64,000 bases of DNA from UBA7957 sp965224675 (GCA_965224675.1 CBDDAA010000004.1:1-64000); one strand, 5' to 3'. Shown: positions 54,048 to 62,889, numbered from the stretch's first letter. Translations and numbers: made by a program. The notes: generated by a model from the letters alone, not told the origin.

Positions 54048-54799
54048 TAGTGCTGGAGGATTTTCTGTAAAAATTCCTGACAGCGCTTGCTTTCGGGAGT
54101 TTGGAAGAATTTTTTTGGTTCAGACATTTCTACAATCTCACCATGATCCATAAACACCATCGTATCTGCCACCTTGCGGGCAAAACCCATTTCATGGGTG
54201 ACGCAAATCATCGTCATACCACCATCGGCCAGTTCAACCATCACATCAAGCACTTCATTGATCATTTCCGGGTCGAGTGCTGAGGTTGGTTCATCAAATA
54301 ACATAATGCGTGGCTCCATGCAGAGTGATCGTGCTATTGCAACCCGTTGCTGCTGACCACCTGAGAGCTGTCGTGGATATTTTTCAGCCTGTTCGGGGAT
54401 GCGTACACGTTGCAGATATTTCATAGCCAGATCAGTCGCCACAGAATTCGATATTTTTCGTGCGCGCACTGGACCCAATGTGAGATTTTCCAACACAGTA
54501 AGATGAGGAAACAAATTGAATTGCTGGAACACCATACCGATATTGGCGCGAATGGATTGTGTCGCTTCATTGCCATCATTCAACTCCACGCCATCGATAA
54601 AAATGGACCCTGTTTCATGTTTTTCCAAACGGTTGATGCAACGGATAAGCGTCGATTTGCCTGAACCAGACGGACCGCAAACCACAACCCGTTCACCGAG
54701 CTTTACATCCAACGAGACATTTTTAAGCGCCTGAAACTCCCCGAAGAACTTTGAAATAGCGTTGATTCTGATTATCGACTGTACATTATCTGGCGGCAT
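54047..54799 (-). CDS. Polar amino-acid ABC transporter ATP-binding protein (GlnQ/HisP-type)
   Basis: 250 residues of a PAAT-family ATPase: Walker A CGPSGSGKST (about 38-47), Q-loop FQQFNLFPHL, signature LSGGQQQRVAIARSL (near 145), Walker B IMLFDEPTSALDPE (near 165) and the switch His in CVTHEMGFA. It is the first gene of the five-gene minus-strand operon and is divergent from its binding-protein gene across a 124-base AT-rich spacer that must hold both promoters. Confidence 0.93.
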   Translation of the reverse strand: MPPDNVQSIIRINAISKFFGEFQALKNVSLDVKLGERVVVCGPSGSGKSTLIRCINRLEKHETGSIFIDGVELNDGNEATQSIRANIGMVFQQFNLFPHLTVLENLTLGPVRARKISNSVATDLAMKYLQRVRIPEQAEKYPRQLSGGQQQRVAIARSLCMEPRIMLFDEPTSALDPEMINEVLDVMVELADGGMTMICVTHEMGFARKVADTMVFMDHGEIVEMSEPKKFFQTPESKRCQEFLQKILQH

Positions 54800-54923
54800 A
54801 AGCTCTCCGATACGGGTTCTGTCAATTGATCATAATATTTAATCATATGCAATAAGTTTATTTTTTTGCAAGCTATAACCTTCTATGTAAAGATAACAAT
54901 CCAAACAAAAACGGGGGAAATTA

Positions 54924-55694
54924 ATGAACACTTTCAAATCAATTTTCGCAGTATTGTTGCTGGTAGTCGCCACATCACAGGTTCATGCTGCCTCAGCACT
55001 ACAAGACATTCTCAACAATGGTGTATTAAAAGTCGGCACAACAGGTGACTGGAACCCCATGTCCATAAAAGACCCGGCCACCAACAGCTACAAGGGCTAT
55101 GATATTGATATCATGACTGAGCTGGCCAAGGATTTGGGGGTAAAAGTAGAATTTATTGCAACGGATTGGAAAACCCTGGTCAATGGCGTTATCGCCGGTA
55201 AGTACCACATGACAGGTTCTGCCTCGATCAGCCCGGCACGGATGAAGGCAGCAGGATTTTCAGAAAGTTATATTGCTGTGGAAATTATGCCCTTTACCAC
55301 CAGCGATAAACTCGACCGTTTTGATGGTTGGGATTCCATCAATAAAGCAGACGTAAAAGTTGCTGCAACCCTCGGCACAACCTTCGAAAAATTTGTTAAA
55401 CAATGGTTTCCGGACTCTCAGATCAAAGCGATTGAAGCCCCGGCACTGCAACATCAGGAAGTGCTATCTGGTCGCTCAGACGTCTTTATAACCTCCAATA
55501 TCGAAGGTGCGACATTGATGAAGAAATTTCCTAAAATTAAACCCGTATCGGTAGATGCACCACGCGCACCATCACCCATTGCCATGCTTTTACCGCAGGA
55601 TGATCAGGTCTGGATCAACTATGTGAATAACTGGATTAAAATAAAAAAGGCTAGAGGCTTTTTTAGAGATACCGGGGCTAAATGGGGGTTGTGA
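54924..55694 (+). CDS. Periplasmic amino-acid-type binding protein of the ABC importer
   Basis: 256 residues with a Sec signal peptide (cut after VHA, about residue 22) and the SBP_bac_3 fold: LQDILNNGVLKVGTTGDWNPMS (near 26-47), GYDIDIMTELAKDLGVKVEFIATDW (two blocks near 57-81) and ATLGTTFEKFV (near 147). A gggggaa site is 8 bases upstream. It is divergent from the transporter/oxygenase operon and likely delivers that operon's substrate. The terminator at 55715 follows it. Confidence 0.9.
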   Translation: MNTFKSIFAVLLLVVATSQVHAASALQDILNNGVLKVGTTGDWNPMSIKDPATNSYKGYDIDIMTELAKDLGVKVEFIATDWKTLVNGVIAGKYHMTGSASISPARMKAAGFSESYIAVEIMPFTTSDKLDRFDGWDSINKADVKVAATLGTTFEKFVKQWFPDSQIKAIEAPALQHQEVLSGRSDVFITSNIEGATLMKKFPKIKPVSVDAPRAPSPIAMLLPQDDQVWINYVNNWIKIKKARGFFRDTGAKWGL

Positions 55695-55714
55695 GTTTGT
55701 GAGTTTGTGAGGAT

Positions 55715-55739
55715 AAGGGGCGTTTAAGCCCCTTTTTTT
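55715..55739 (+). terminator. Rho-independent terminator after the binding-protein gene
   Basis: Stem aaggggc (55715-55721) and gcccctt (55728-55734) around a 6-base loop, followed by a run of seven T including the stem edge. A short tandem repeat (gtgagttt twice) precedes it. The clearest intrinsic terminator in the window. Confidence 0.9.
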
Positions 55740-56383
55740 GTTGCAACGTTATCAATGCCGAATACTTGTCATCCCATTCCTGACCGCCGAGTGCCTGTCA
55801 ACGTCGAGTACCTTGAAGTAATGATATTGAAATTGACCCCTTTGTTGTTTAATCAATCTTTACCCCACATTCTAAAATCAAGTGCACCACTTTTTGCAGA
55901 GAATAGAAGTTGTTTCAGGTCAGAGCGGCCATTGCACAAAGTGAAGAACAGATTCCAGAGGGCCGGTTCAGAGAAAAGCACAAACTCTGTGCATCGGTTT
56001 TAGAAGCGAAACAAACGATGTTTACGGGCATCGCCTGCAAACGTTTTAAGAGCGGGTTGATGGTGATCAATGTGTTGCAGGCATAAAGGGAACGAAGGGG
56101 CCTGCCTTGACGTAGGATAAACCCGTTAGGACAGAATAAGTATCAGGAGATGTGCAGGTGGGTCTGTTTTGGCGTGGGTAAACGCATAAAATTGGCTCGA
56201 AGCGTCGAAAACCCAATTGCGCATGGCAGCTCCAGCATTACCATCCACTTTTTCATTATTTATTTAAATTTACCGGAATAAATATCGTCTAACCTAAGTC
56301 TTTATCTACAGTACATATTGTACAAACCTGACTTCAATTAGAATATCAGGACAAGACTAGTATTTTAGAGAAGGAGATTCATC
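55740..56383. other. Gene-free gap before the redox operon
   Basis: About 640 bases without a credible gene. Short frames on both strands look like chance or decayed mobile DNA (a stretch near 55800-56000 on the minus strand reads like an old coding fragment with NGRSDLKQLLFSAKSGA). Near 56311-56323 there is a small palindrome, gtacatattgtac, about 60 bases before the first redox gene, which may be an operator. Confidence 0.4.
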
Positions 56384-56836
56384 ATGAATAGACGTTCATT
56401 TGTTCGTTTAGGTATAGCAGGTGTCACAAGTAGTGTTTTTATCCCAAAAATGGTTCTTAGCAAATCCTCTGACAAAGAAAAAATGAGTCAGACTCTCGAA
56501 ACTATCAATAATCCTATTATGGCAGGAGGTCTGTATTATACCAAAGACTCCCCTGGTCGCTGGGAGAAAAAAGCGGGCTCTCATTCGCCCATTCTTAGTA
56601 AAACTGATTCTGGTATCAATGTATTGACAGGCCATCCTATGAAAGAAGGCGATCACTGGATTATTAAGCATGTATTGCTGGATAGTGATTTTAAATTTAT
56701 AGAAGAAAATATCTTTGATCCTGCGAAAGATAAAGCCGCAAAATCTGAATTTGTACTTACCGATCAAAAGGGAGTTGTTTATGCATTAAGCGTTTGTAAT
56801 AAACATGATACCTGGGTGAATGTATTAGAAGTATAA
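56384..56836 (+). CDS. Tat-exported superoxide-reductase-like (neelaredoxin/desulfoferrodoxin) protein
   Basis: 150 residues. A twin-arginine signal (NRRSFVRLGIAG) begins the protein. The mature part matches the iron-binding pattern of superoxide reductases: His in GSHSPIL, His in TGHPMKEGDHWIIKHV with a second and third His, and the Cys-X2-His end in SVCNKHDTWVN, that is four His and one Cys around a mononuclear iron. Such proteins reduce superoxide to peroxide without oxygen release. Export to the periplasm is unusual. A strong aaggag site precedes it. It heads an operon with a cytochrome c and ECF sigma genes. Confidence 0.75.
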   Translation: MNRRSFVRLGIAGVTSSVFIPKMVLSKSSDKEKMSQTLETINNPIMAGGLYYTKDSPGRWEKKAGSHSPILSKTDSGINVLTGHPMKEGDHWIIKHVLLDSDFKFIEENIFDPAKDKAAKSEFVLTDQKGVVYALSVCNKHDTWVNVLEV

Positions 56837-56913
56837 CGAAGATATTTAGCTTCTAACTTTATCAGTAGGTTAAATACTACTCTGTATCTCCTAATGAAAA
56901 TAAGCAGAATTTT

Positions 56914-57516
56914 ATGGTTCACTATTTAATAACACTATTCTTATTGATAAGTAGTAGTTTAGCTTTTGCTGGCGCAGATGCAGCAGCTGGAAAAGATAAA
57001 GCACTAATTTGCACGGGTTGTCACGGAACAGACGGTAATAACTCCAATTCAGACTATCCAGTGTTAGCAGGGCAAGTAGGATCTTACTTACTTAAACAGC
57101 TCAAAGATTTTAAATCGGGTGCTAGAGTTGATGACCATATGACTTCGATGGTCTTAGCGGTTGAAGAGTCAGATTTTAAAGACATTGTGGCTTATTTTTC
57201 AAGTCAGACACTCAACCAGCAACTTGATAAGAGCAAGGGTCATGAGATGAAGCTTGGCAAAAGCATCTTTACCTCTGGTATCAAAAGTAAATCCAGTCAA
57301 GCCTGTTTAAGTTGCCACGGGAGTAAAGGCTTAGGCAATAATGAGACTGCCTATCCTTCCCTAGCTTCTCAGCATGAAGAATATATCGCTAAGGCTCTAA
57401 AAGACTTCCGCGACGGAAAACGCAAAAATGATAAAGACAAGCTCATGAGAAATGTGGCATCAAAGCTTAATGATAAAGAGATTGAAGCTTTAGCTACTTA
57501 TATCAGTAATCTTTGA
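56914..57516 (+). CDS. Di-heme cytochrome c (cytochrome c4-like)
   Basis: 200 residues with a signal peptide (cut near residue 20, after AFA) and two CxxCH heme sites, CTGCHG (about 32-37) and CLSCHG (about 129-134), each followed by the YPVLAGQ or YPSLASQ block typical of c4-type domains. Distal Met ligands are available (DDHMTSM and DKLMRNV). A periplasmic electron carrier; its place after the superoxide-reductase-like gene suggests it feeds that protein electrons. That link is inference. Confidence 0.88.
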   Translation: MVHYLITLFLLISSSLAFAGADAAAGKDKALICTGCHGTDGNNSNSDYPVLAGQVGSYLLKQLKDFKSGARVDDHMTSMVLAVEESDFKDIVAYFSSQTLNQQLDKSKGHEMKLGKSIFTSGIKSKSSQACLSCHGSKGLGNNETAYPSLASQHEEYIAKALKDFRDGKRKNDKDKLMRNVASKLNDKEIEALATYISNL

Positions 57517-57536
57517 TCGAAAGAAAACAGGGAACT

Positions 57537-58015
57537 ATGATGAAAAAACATTAACCATTTATTGGAAAAACCTGGTTACTATTTTAATTATTGTCAACAT
57601 ATGTTTTTGCAAAATGGGATGTGACAGCTTCAAATCCTATTGAAGTAACTTTTTACCCTGGTGACTAGATCAATAAACTACGTTTCTATCCCGTTGCATT
57701 AGAGTTTGAAAATGGCAAGCTGTATAAGTTGGTTATTAAGGATCCCAGCAAACAAAAATACTACTTTAGTGCAGAAGAATTCCCTCGTTCGGTTTTAACA
57801 CATAAGATTTAAATCGATAATGCAAGCAATGATACAATGGTTGAAGTGAAAGGTATGATCAATGAAATTGAGATCAGCCCAGAAGGAATAGAGGAACGGT
57901 GGTTTGTTTCAGTAAAATCACTTAAAGGTAGCCCATTTCCCTGTTCTATTAAAGGCTACACTGAAGCGGGAATGACGTGACTATTACTATTAAACAAGTC
58001 AGTAATACTCTATGA
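57537..58015 (+). pseudogene. Periplasmic cupredoxin-like protein, decayed
   Basis: Frames joined by eye give a signal-peptide start MMKK-TLTIYWKNL, then KWDVTASNPIEVTFYPGD, a stop (tag), INKLRFYPVALEFENGKLYKLVIKDPS, YYFSAEEFPRSV, a stop (taa), and an end FPCSIKGYTEAGMT-TITIKQV, the pattern of plastocyanin-like copper proteins (Cys and Met copper ligands are visible near the end). There are two in-frame stops and at least three frame changes in 480 bases, while neighbours are intact. This looks like a true pseudogene. It ends just over the ECF sigma start. Confidence 0.75.
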
Positions 58016-58584
58016 AATCTTCATCCAAGCGTTATTTTGAACGTACCATGTTACCGCATCTATCTGCATCCTATCACTTTGCCTTGAGTATTATGGGGCA
58101 TCCTCAAAATGCAGAAGATGCGGTGCAAGAAGCTTATATCAGAGCATATCGTGCGATTGATAAGTTCTCCGGAGAAAACAGCAAAGCATGGTTAATGGTT
58201 ATCGTACGAAATGTCTGCATGACTCAATTGAGCCAACTTAAAGGTAGCAAGGTTGTGTATATGGATTCACAAATACTCAAACAAAAAATGCATCAATACC
58301 AAATTAAGCAAGCTATAGTGGATACAACACCAGAGTCTAATGCAATTGAATTATCGGAAATTTCGTCTAAATCGAAAAGAGTACATCATGCCATTTCTCA
58401 GCTACCCTTGGATTATCGTGAAATTATTCTGTTACGTGAATTTCAGGATTTTAACTATAATCAAATTTCAAAAATCACTTCATTACCCTTGGGCACGGTG
58501 ATGTCTCGACTCTCACGTGCCCGTAGAGACTTAAGAAAAATACTGGGTTCAGCAATCACAAAGGAGAAAAATCATGGAGTGTAA
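58012..58584 (+). CDS. ECF-type RNA polymerase sigma factor
   Basis: 190 residues. Region 2 is present (GHPQNAEDAVQEAYIRAYRAIDKFSGENSKAWL, two blocks in 29-61) and region 4 with a helix-turn-helix (LPLDYREIILLREFQDFNYNQISKITSLPLGTVMSRLSRARRDLR, about 137-181). No regions 1 or 3, the mark of the ECF group. It overlaps the anti-sigma gene by 11 bases. It most likely drives its own operon, with the superoxide-reductase-like and cytochrome genes as its regulon; which promoter it reads was not identified. Confidence 0.92.
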   Translation: MKSSSKRYFERTMLPHLSASYHFALSIMGHPQNAEDAVQEAYIRAYRAIDKFSGENSKAWLMVIVRNVCMTQLSQLKGSKVVYMDSQILKQKMHQYQIKQAIVDTTPESNAIELSEISSKSKRVHHAISQLPLDYREIILLREFQDFNYNQISKITSLPLGTVMSRLSRARRDLRKILGSAITKEKNHGV

Positions 58585-59353
58585 TGAAGTCATTACACTG
58601 TTAGACCCTTTAATTGATGGCGAGCTGACAGGAAATGATCAAACAAAATTAACTGCTCATCTTGCTAATTGTTCTAGTTGCAGAGCAGAGCTTGCCGATA
58701 TGCGCAAATTACAGAATGATTTAAAAGAAGTTACTACCTATTCTGCGCCAGACTCGCTTCGAGTTAAAATACAACAGAAGATCAATGAAGAAAGTTTAGT
58801 GACTCATTCTTTTTGGTCTAACATTAAATCCCTATTTGCGCCAATTACTAACCCAATTTTCACACACACAGGAGCTGCGTTGTTCGGAGCACTTCTGGTA
58901 TTTTTAATTATTCAGCAGCCTTTTAGAACAAACTCACTGCGCTCTGAAATCTTCAATTCACATATCAATTCTCTGATTGATAATAATCTAATAGCTGTGA
59001 AATCAAACGACCAACATACTGTAAAACCTTGGTTTGCTGGTAAAATTAGATTTTCACCATACGTTCCAGACCTTAAAAATCACGGGTTTGTACTTCTAGG
59101 TGGTCGAGTAGATTATTTACAAGATAAGAAAGTTGCGGTACTCATTTATTTACGAGACAAACATAAAATTAATGTATTTATCTCACCAAACACTGCCAAA
59201 AACACTGTACTGAGTGGGAAGTGGCAGTCTAATGGTTATAACCTTGTTTACTGGAGTGATGGGAGGTTTGCTTATTCCGCAATTTCTGACTTATCAGCTC
59301 ACGGTTTAGAAGTTTTCTCTGCAGTGTTCGCTACGGAAACCAAAAAGCTATAA
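58574..59353 (+). CDS. Zinc-finger anti-sigma factor, membrane-bound
   Basis: 259 residues. The N-terminal zinc-binding anti-sigma domain has the His-X3-Cys-X2-Cys pattern in LTAHLANCSSCRAEL (about 26-40). A single transmembrane helix lies near 94-115 (ALFGALLVFLIIQ). The C-terminal half is periplasmic and unrelated to known sensors by eye. Overlap with the ECF gene indicates coupled translation. It should hold the sigma factor until a redox or envelope signal arrives; the signal is unknown. Confidence 0.85.
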   Translation: MECNEVITLLDPLIDGELTGNDQTKLTAHLANCSSCRAELADMRKLQNDLKEVTTYSAPDSLRVKIQQKINEESLVTHSFWSNIKSLFAPITNPIFTHTGAALFGALLVFLIIQQPFRTNSLRSEIFNSHINSLIDNNLIAVKSNDQHTVKPWFAGKIRFSPYVPDLKNHGFVLLGGRVDYLQDKKVAVLIYLRDKHKINVFISPNTAKNTVLSGKWQSNGYNLVYWSDGRFAYSAISDLSAHGLEVFSAVFATETKKL

Positions 59354-59756
59354 TTTTATATATACTCAAGGTTGCCAGAGACCACAATCAATGTGAGGAC
59401 GCGCTGGAGAACGATTGCCAAATTGGCTCATGGTATGCGGTTTTAATTTGCTTCATAGTTTGCTTATTTTTCTATTGCGCGTTGATACGCAGGCGTTGTT
59501 TCAATCGCTTGATCCAAAGGGTCGGTGGTCTGACCCCTGGGCTTCACTATTAATCCAGGCACTTAGGCGATTTTTTTCATCAATAAATGCAAAGTCAATG
59601 CGTATAGCCCTGATTTCACCTGGCGAGGATTCATCCACATAGGTAGAGTCTTCATCTTCGACGTGCCCCATCACGACCCAATCCAAATTGAAATTTGTAT
59701 GTAAAGATTTTCATTAATCTAATACGGTTACTGGATTTGTGGTGAAAGCCTGTTAT
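59354..59756. other. Gap with a remnant of an endonuclease/exonuclease/phosphatase gene
   Basis: On the minus strand, from about 59715 to 59501, a frame reads FNLDWVVMGHVEDED, then AIRIDFAFIDEKNRL and ends AQGSDHRPFGSSD, the expected end of an EEP-family (endonuclease/exonuclease/phosphatase) domain with the SDHRP motif. The upstream part is absent and stops precede it, so it is a fragment. The rest of the gap shows nothing coding. Confidence 0.45.
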
Positions 59757-60425
59757 TTATGAAGGAAGTCGGACACTGCCGTATTTGCTCTCAGCCCAAC
59801 GAGCCAGACGTAAAACCGGATAACAATAGGCGAAGTAGAGTAGTGCCGTCATGCCATAGATAACCATCAGTTCCCTGGGATGGCGTTGGGTGGCGTGTTC
59901 GCCCGCACGCACCAATTCAGCAATACCAATAACCGAGACGATAGAAGTGCCTTTGATGATCATAACGTATATACCGCCCATCGGCGGGATCATTAACTTA
60001 ACGGCTTGTGGCAGTACTACATGCCACATGGCTTGTATTGCAGTCATCCCGGTTGCACGGGCCGCCTCACTCTGACCACGGGGTACCGCTTCGATAGCAC
60101 TACGAATAATTTCAGCGACATAAGTTGAAGTGTACAAACTGAGCGCGATAACAGCCGCGGTATAAGCCTCAAACTGCAACCAGGCAACGCCGGTGGCTGG
60201 CAGCATAAAATAGATAAAGTAAAGATGAATAAGAAATGGCGTACCGCGTAACGTGTGGATATAAATTCCCAGAGGATAGGTAATCAGCCTGGAGTCCAAA
60301 GTTCTTAACATGCCCACTACAGCCCCGAGCAGACTGCCGAAGAAAATGGTGAGTAAGGAGATTTGAAACGTTACCCACAAGCCCTCCAGCAGAAAAGGCA
60401 GGGTGGACTTTATCACATCATACAT
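59757..60425 (-). CDS. Polar amino-acid ABC transporter permease, second importer (HisM/GlnP-type)
   Basis: 222 residues with five or six helices and the PAAT permease signature: LLEGLWVTFQISLLTIFFGS (about 12-31) and EAARATGMTAIQAMWHVVLPQAVKLMIPPMGG (two blocks near 138-169). It follows the other permease gene by 9 bases and is the last gene of the minus-strand importer operon. With its partner it forms the heterodimeric membrane channel of the importer. Confidence 0.92.
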   Translation of the reverse strand: MYDVIKSTLPFLLEGLWVTFQISLLTIFFGSLLGAVVGMLRTLDSRLITYPLGIYIHTLRGTPFLIHLYFIYFMLPATGVAWLQFEAYTAAVIALSLYTSTYVAEIIRSAIEAVPRGQSEAARATGMTAIQAMWHVVLPQAVKLMIPPMGGIYVMIIKGTSIVSVIGIAELVRAGEHATQRHPRELMVIYGMTALLYFAYCYPVLRLARWAESKYGSVRLPS

Positions 60426-60434
60426 ATCGCTACT

Positions 60435-61118
60435 CTAAGTTGCTGTTCCGCCTAGGCGGCGTTGTGCATAGTTTGTCACCTGAAGCATAACACCGTAAAT
60501 TATCAGGTAGCAGGCGGCTACAGTTAAAAATCCTTCATTTGGCATTAAGCGTTCATTAAGGACAATCAAGCCGGCACCGAACAATTCGAACACACCGATG
60601 AAGCTGACCAGGGAGCTATCTTTGATAAGAACAGCGGTCTGGCCTAATAAGGGTGGTGCAACACGGGCGAAAGCTTGAGGTAAAACGACATAGCGCATGC
60701 GTTGCAAATAAGTCATGCCGACAGATTGTGCACCCTCAATTTGTCCTTTTGAAATAGATTCTATACCTGCGCGAATAATTTCACTCATAAAAGCCCCGGC
60801 ATTGAGGCCCAGCGCAATGATACCTCCCTCAAGTTCATCCAGGCGCCGATCCAGTAGGGGTAAGGCAGGTAAAGTAAAATAGATAAGGTAGATCTGGATT
60901 AGCAGAGGTGTCGAACGGATCGATTGTACATAGCCCGCAGCAATTCGCCATAATACAGGGTTGTCCGACATTCTCATAATGGCGACGAGGGTGCCGATTA
61001 TAAGCGCGATTATCAGGGCAATCAGTGAGATCCCCGCTGTTGATCCCAGACCATGAGCAAATTCCGGCAGGTACTGAGCAACTACCCGGTAGTTATAGAA
61101 GTCAAGGATCCAGTCCAT
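60435..61118 (-). CDS. Polar amino-acid ABC transporter permease, second importer (GlnP-type)
   Basis: 227 residues with the same architecture as its partner: GSTAGISLIALIIALIIGTLVAIMR region (about 24-49) and EGAQSVGMTYLQRMRYVVLPQAFARVAPPLLGQ (two blocks near 136-168), the EAA loop that touches the ATPase. It lies 87 bases after the binding-protein gene and 9 before the second permease. Confidence 0.92.
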   Translation of the reverse strand: MDWILDFYNYRVVAQYLPEFAHGLGSTAGISLIALIIALIIGTLVAIMRMSDNPVLWRIAAGYVQSIRSTPLLIQIYLIYFTLPALPLLDRRLDELEGGIIALGLNAGAFMSEIIRAGIESISKGQIEGAQSVGMTYLQRMRYVVLPQAFARVAPPLLGQTAVLIKDSSLVSFIGVFELFGAGLIVLNERLMPNEGFLTVAACYLIIYGVMLQVTNYAQRRLGGTAT

Positions 61119-61205
61119 CTAGTACTTCATCCTCCACTGAATAATCAAGGGCGCTGGAAATTATCAGAACCCTCAATATTATATTATTGTTTCTGAATAA
61201 TTTGT

Positions 61206-62000
61206 TTAGTGATCATTCTTCCAGTTAGGCCCGCGCATCCAATAATCAGCCAGTTTTTCCAGACGGCCATCGTTGCGGATCAACATAAAGTAATTGTCCA
61301 TCCAGCGTAGCAAGTGAGTTTCATCGGGGCGGGTAGCAAAGCTCAAAGGCCAGCGTTTTGGAGCACCCTCAAGAATTTTAAACTCCGGATACTCAATCAT
61401 ATAACCAGCGGCTGAGGCGAAATCATTAATGCCAGCATCTGTTCGGTCAGCGGCAACTGCCTGTGCCACCGCAGCGCCGCCGCCAGCAAATTCTTTGATA
61501 GTTGAGTCAGGGCATTTCTTTTTCAGCAGACCAACGTTACTACTGCCTTGTACTACGCCAATTGAAACATCTGCCTTACAGGCATCCTGCCATGTTGTGA
61601 ATGATTGGCTTTTCTTTGAGTAAAGTACGACATCGCTATACAGGTATGGCTCAGTGAAGCTCAATACCAGTGTTCGTTTGGCATTAGGTGTCATGTCTGC
61701 AGCCAGAAAGTCCGCCTTGCCTGAGTTGACCGCAGGGATCAGCCCCTTCCAATCATAGTCGAGTAGCTTAAGCTCTACTCCCATGTCTTCTGCCATCATC
61801 TTAACAACTTCAATTGCAAAGCCTGTACGAGCTCCGTTTTTATCGACAAAACTTACAGGTGGACCTTGAGTCTGCACAGCAACTCGCAGCTCACCTCGTT
61901 TGACGATATCTTTTAGTATGTCAGCTGATGCGAATTGGGCGAACATACTCAGCCCTAGCATGCATGCAGCTAACCTTAACAGTTTGCGAAATTTGTTCAT
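61206..62000 (-). CDS. Periplasmic amino-acid-type binding protein, second importer
   Basis: 264 residues from the ATG at 62000, chosen because the gaggag site 9 bases upstream is correctly spaced for it and too close to the ATG at 62009. Signal peptide cut near residue 27 (after ASA). The SBP_bac_3 fold is clear: ILKDIVKRGELRVAVQTQGPP, GFAIEVVKMMAEDMGVELKLLDYDWKGLIPAV (in blocks) and GVVQGSSNVGLLKKK. Two Cys are present in the mature part (WQDACKAD and KKKCPDS). HutC-type operator sites lie 70-105 bases upstream. Confidence 0.92.
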   Translation of the reverse strand: MNKFRKLLRLAACMLGLSMFAQFASADILKDIVKRGELRVAVQTQGPPVSFVDKNGARTGFAIEVVKMMAEDMGVELKLLDYDWKGLIPAVNSGKADFLAADMTPNAKRTLVLSFTEPYLYSDVVLYSKKSQSFTTWQDACKADVSIGVVQGSSNVGLLKKKCPDSTIKEFAGGGAAVAQAVAADRTDAGINDFASAAGYMIEYPEFKILEGAPKRWPLSFATRPDETHLLRWMDNYFMLIRNDGRLEKLADYWMRGPNWKNDH

Positions 62001-62071
62001 GCTCCCCATCTCCTCTTAATTATTTGTCAGTTGTTTGGGTTTTTCTGATATATATCTTGTATTTTTTAGTT

Positions 62072-62106
62072 GAGTATATACCAGATAAATCTCTTGGTCT
62101 ATACCA
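62072..62106 (-). promoter_or_regulatory. Pair of HutC/PhnF-type GntR operators upstream of the binding-protein gene
   Basis: Two sites of the form GT-N-TA-N-AC: one within tggtctatacca (62095-62106; minus strand tggtatagacca, a perfect palindrome apart from its core) and one within gagtatatacca (62072-62083, minus strand tggtatatactc). They are 23 bases apart, on one face of the helix. The consensus for HutC-subfamily GntR regulators is GT(N)TA(N)AC. The regulator encoded 0.8-1.6 kb away is the likely binder. Confidence 0.7.
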
Positions 62107-62121
62107 GAAAACATGGACAAA

Positions 62122-62889
62122 CTAAATGATCTGACTGAGAAATAATTGCGTTCTTTCATGCTGTGGGTTGTCAAAGACTTCTTCTGGCGTGCCTTCCTCG
62201 ATAATTTCACCACCATCCATAAATGTCACACGATCGGCTGCCTCACGGGCAAAACCCATTTCGTGAGTGACAACCACCATTGTTGTACCATCAGCCGCCA
62301 GTTCTTTCATCAGATCGAGCACGCCACCCACGGTTTCAGGGTCAAGTGCTGATGTTGCTTCATCAAATAGCATCACTTTTGGTGTCATTGCCAATGAGCG
62401 GGCTATGGCTACGCGTTGCTGTTGTCCACCGGATAATTCGCTCGGATAGTTGTCCCCTCTATCTGCTATCCCGACCCGTTCGAGTAGTTTGCGGCCCATG
62501 TCTTCAGCTGCTGACTTTGACCGTTTAAGCACAACCATCTGCGGCATGGTAATATTTTCCATCGCTGTTTTGTGCTGAAAAAGATTGAAATGCTGGAATA
62601 CCATACCCACATCCTGGCGCAGCTTGTCGTGGTTGGTTTTGGGATCGGTCAGCTCAATGCCATCAATAGTGATGGAGCCGCTATCGATGGGTTGCAATCC
62701 ATTGAGAGCCCGAAGAAATGTGCTCTTTCCGGAACCACTTGGTCCTATGACAACCAAGACTTCTCCCTTATCAACGTGGTTTGTGACATGGCGAAGGGCA
62801 TGAATAGGCGCACGACCGGGGATTTTAAAGGTTTTACTAATGTCCTTCACCTCAATGACAGGCACCTGCTTTAGAACTTGATTTGGCAT
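62122..62889 (-). CDS. Polar amino-acid ABC transporter ATP-binding protein, second importer
   Basis: 255 residues from the ATG at 62889; a longer frame would overlap the regulator gene and is not used. Walker A IGPSGSGKST (about 47-56), Q-loop FQHFNLFQHK, signature LSGGQQQRVAIARSL, Walker B VMLFDEATSALDPE (note EA where EP is usual) and VVTHEMGFAREAADR are all present. It lies 20 bases after the GntR gene and is separated from the binding-protein gene by 121 bases containing the operators, so an internal promoter is likely. Confidence 0.92.
   Translation of the reverse strand: MPNQVLKQVPVIEVKDISKTFKIPGRAPIHALRHVTNHVDKGEVLVVIGPSGSGKSTFLRALNGLQPIDSGSITIDGIELTDPKTNHDKLRQDVGMVFQHFNLFQHKTAMENITMPQMVVLKRSKSAAEDMGRKLLERVGIADRGDNYPSELSGGQQQRVAIARSLAMTPKVMLFDEATSALDPETVGGVLDLMKELAADGTTMVVVTHEMGFAREAADRVTFMDGGEIIEEGTPEEVFDNPQHERTQLFLSQII

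Noticed and set aside
55755..56003. 82-codon frame after the terminator
   Set aside because: No ribosome site, no family features, and the other strand has equally weak frames; treated as gene-free.
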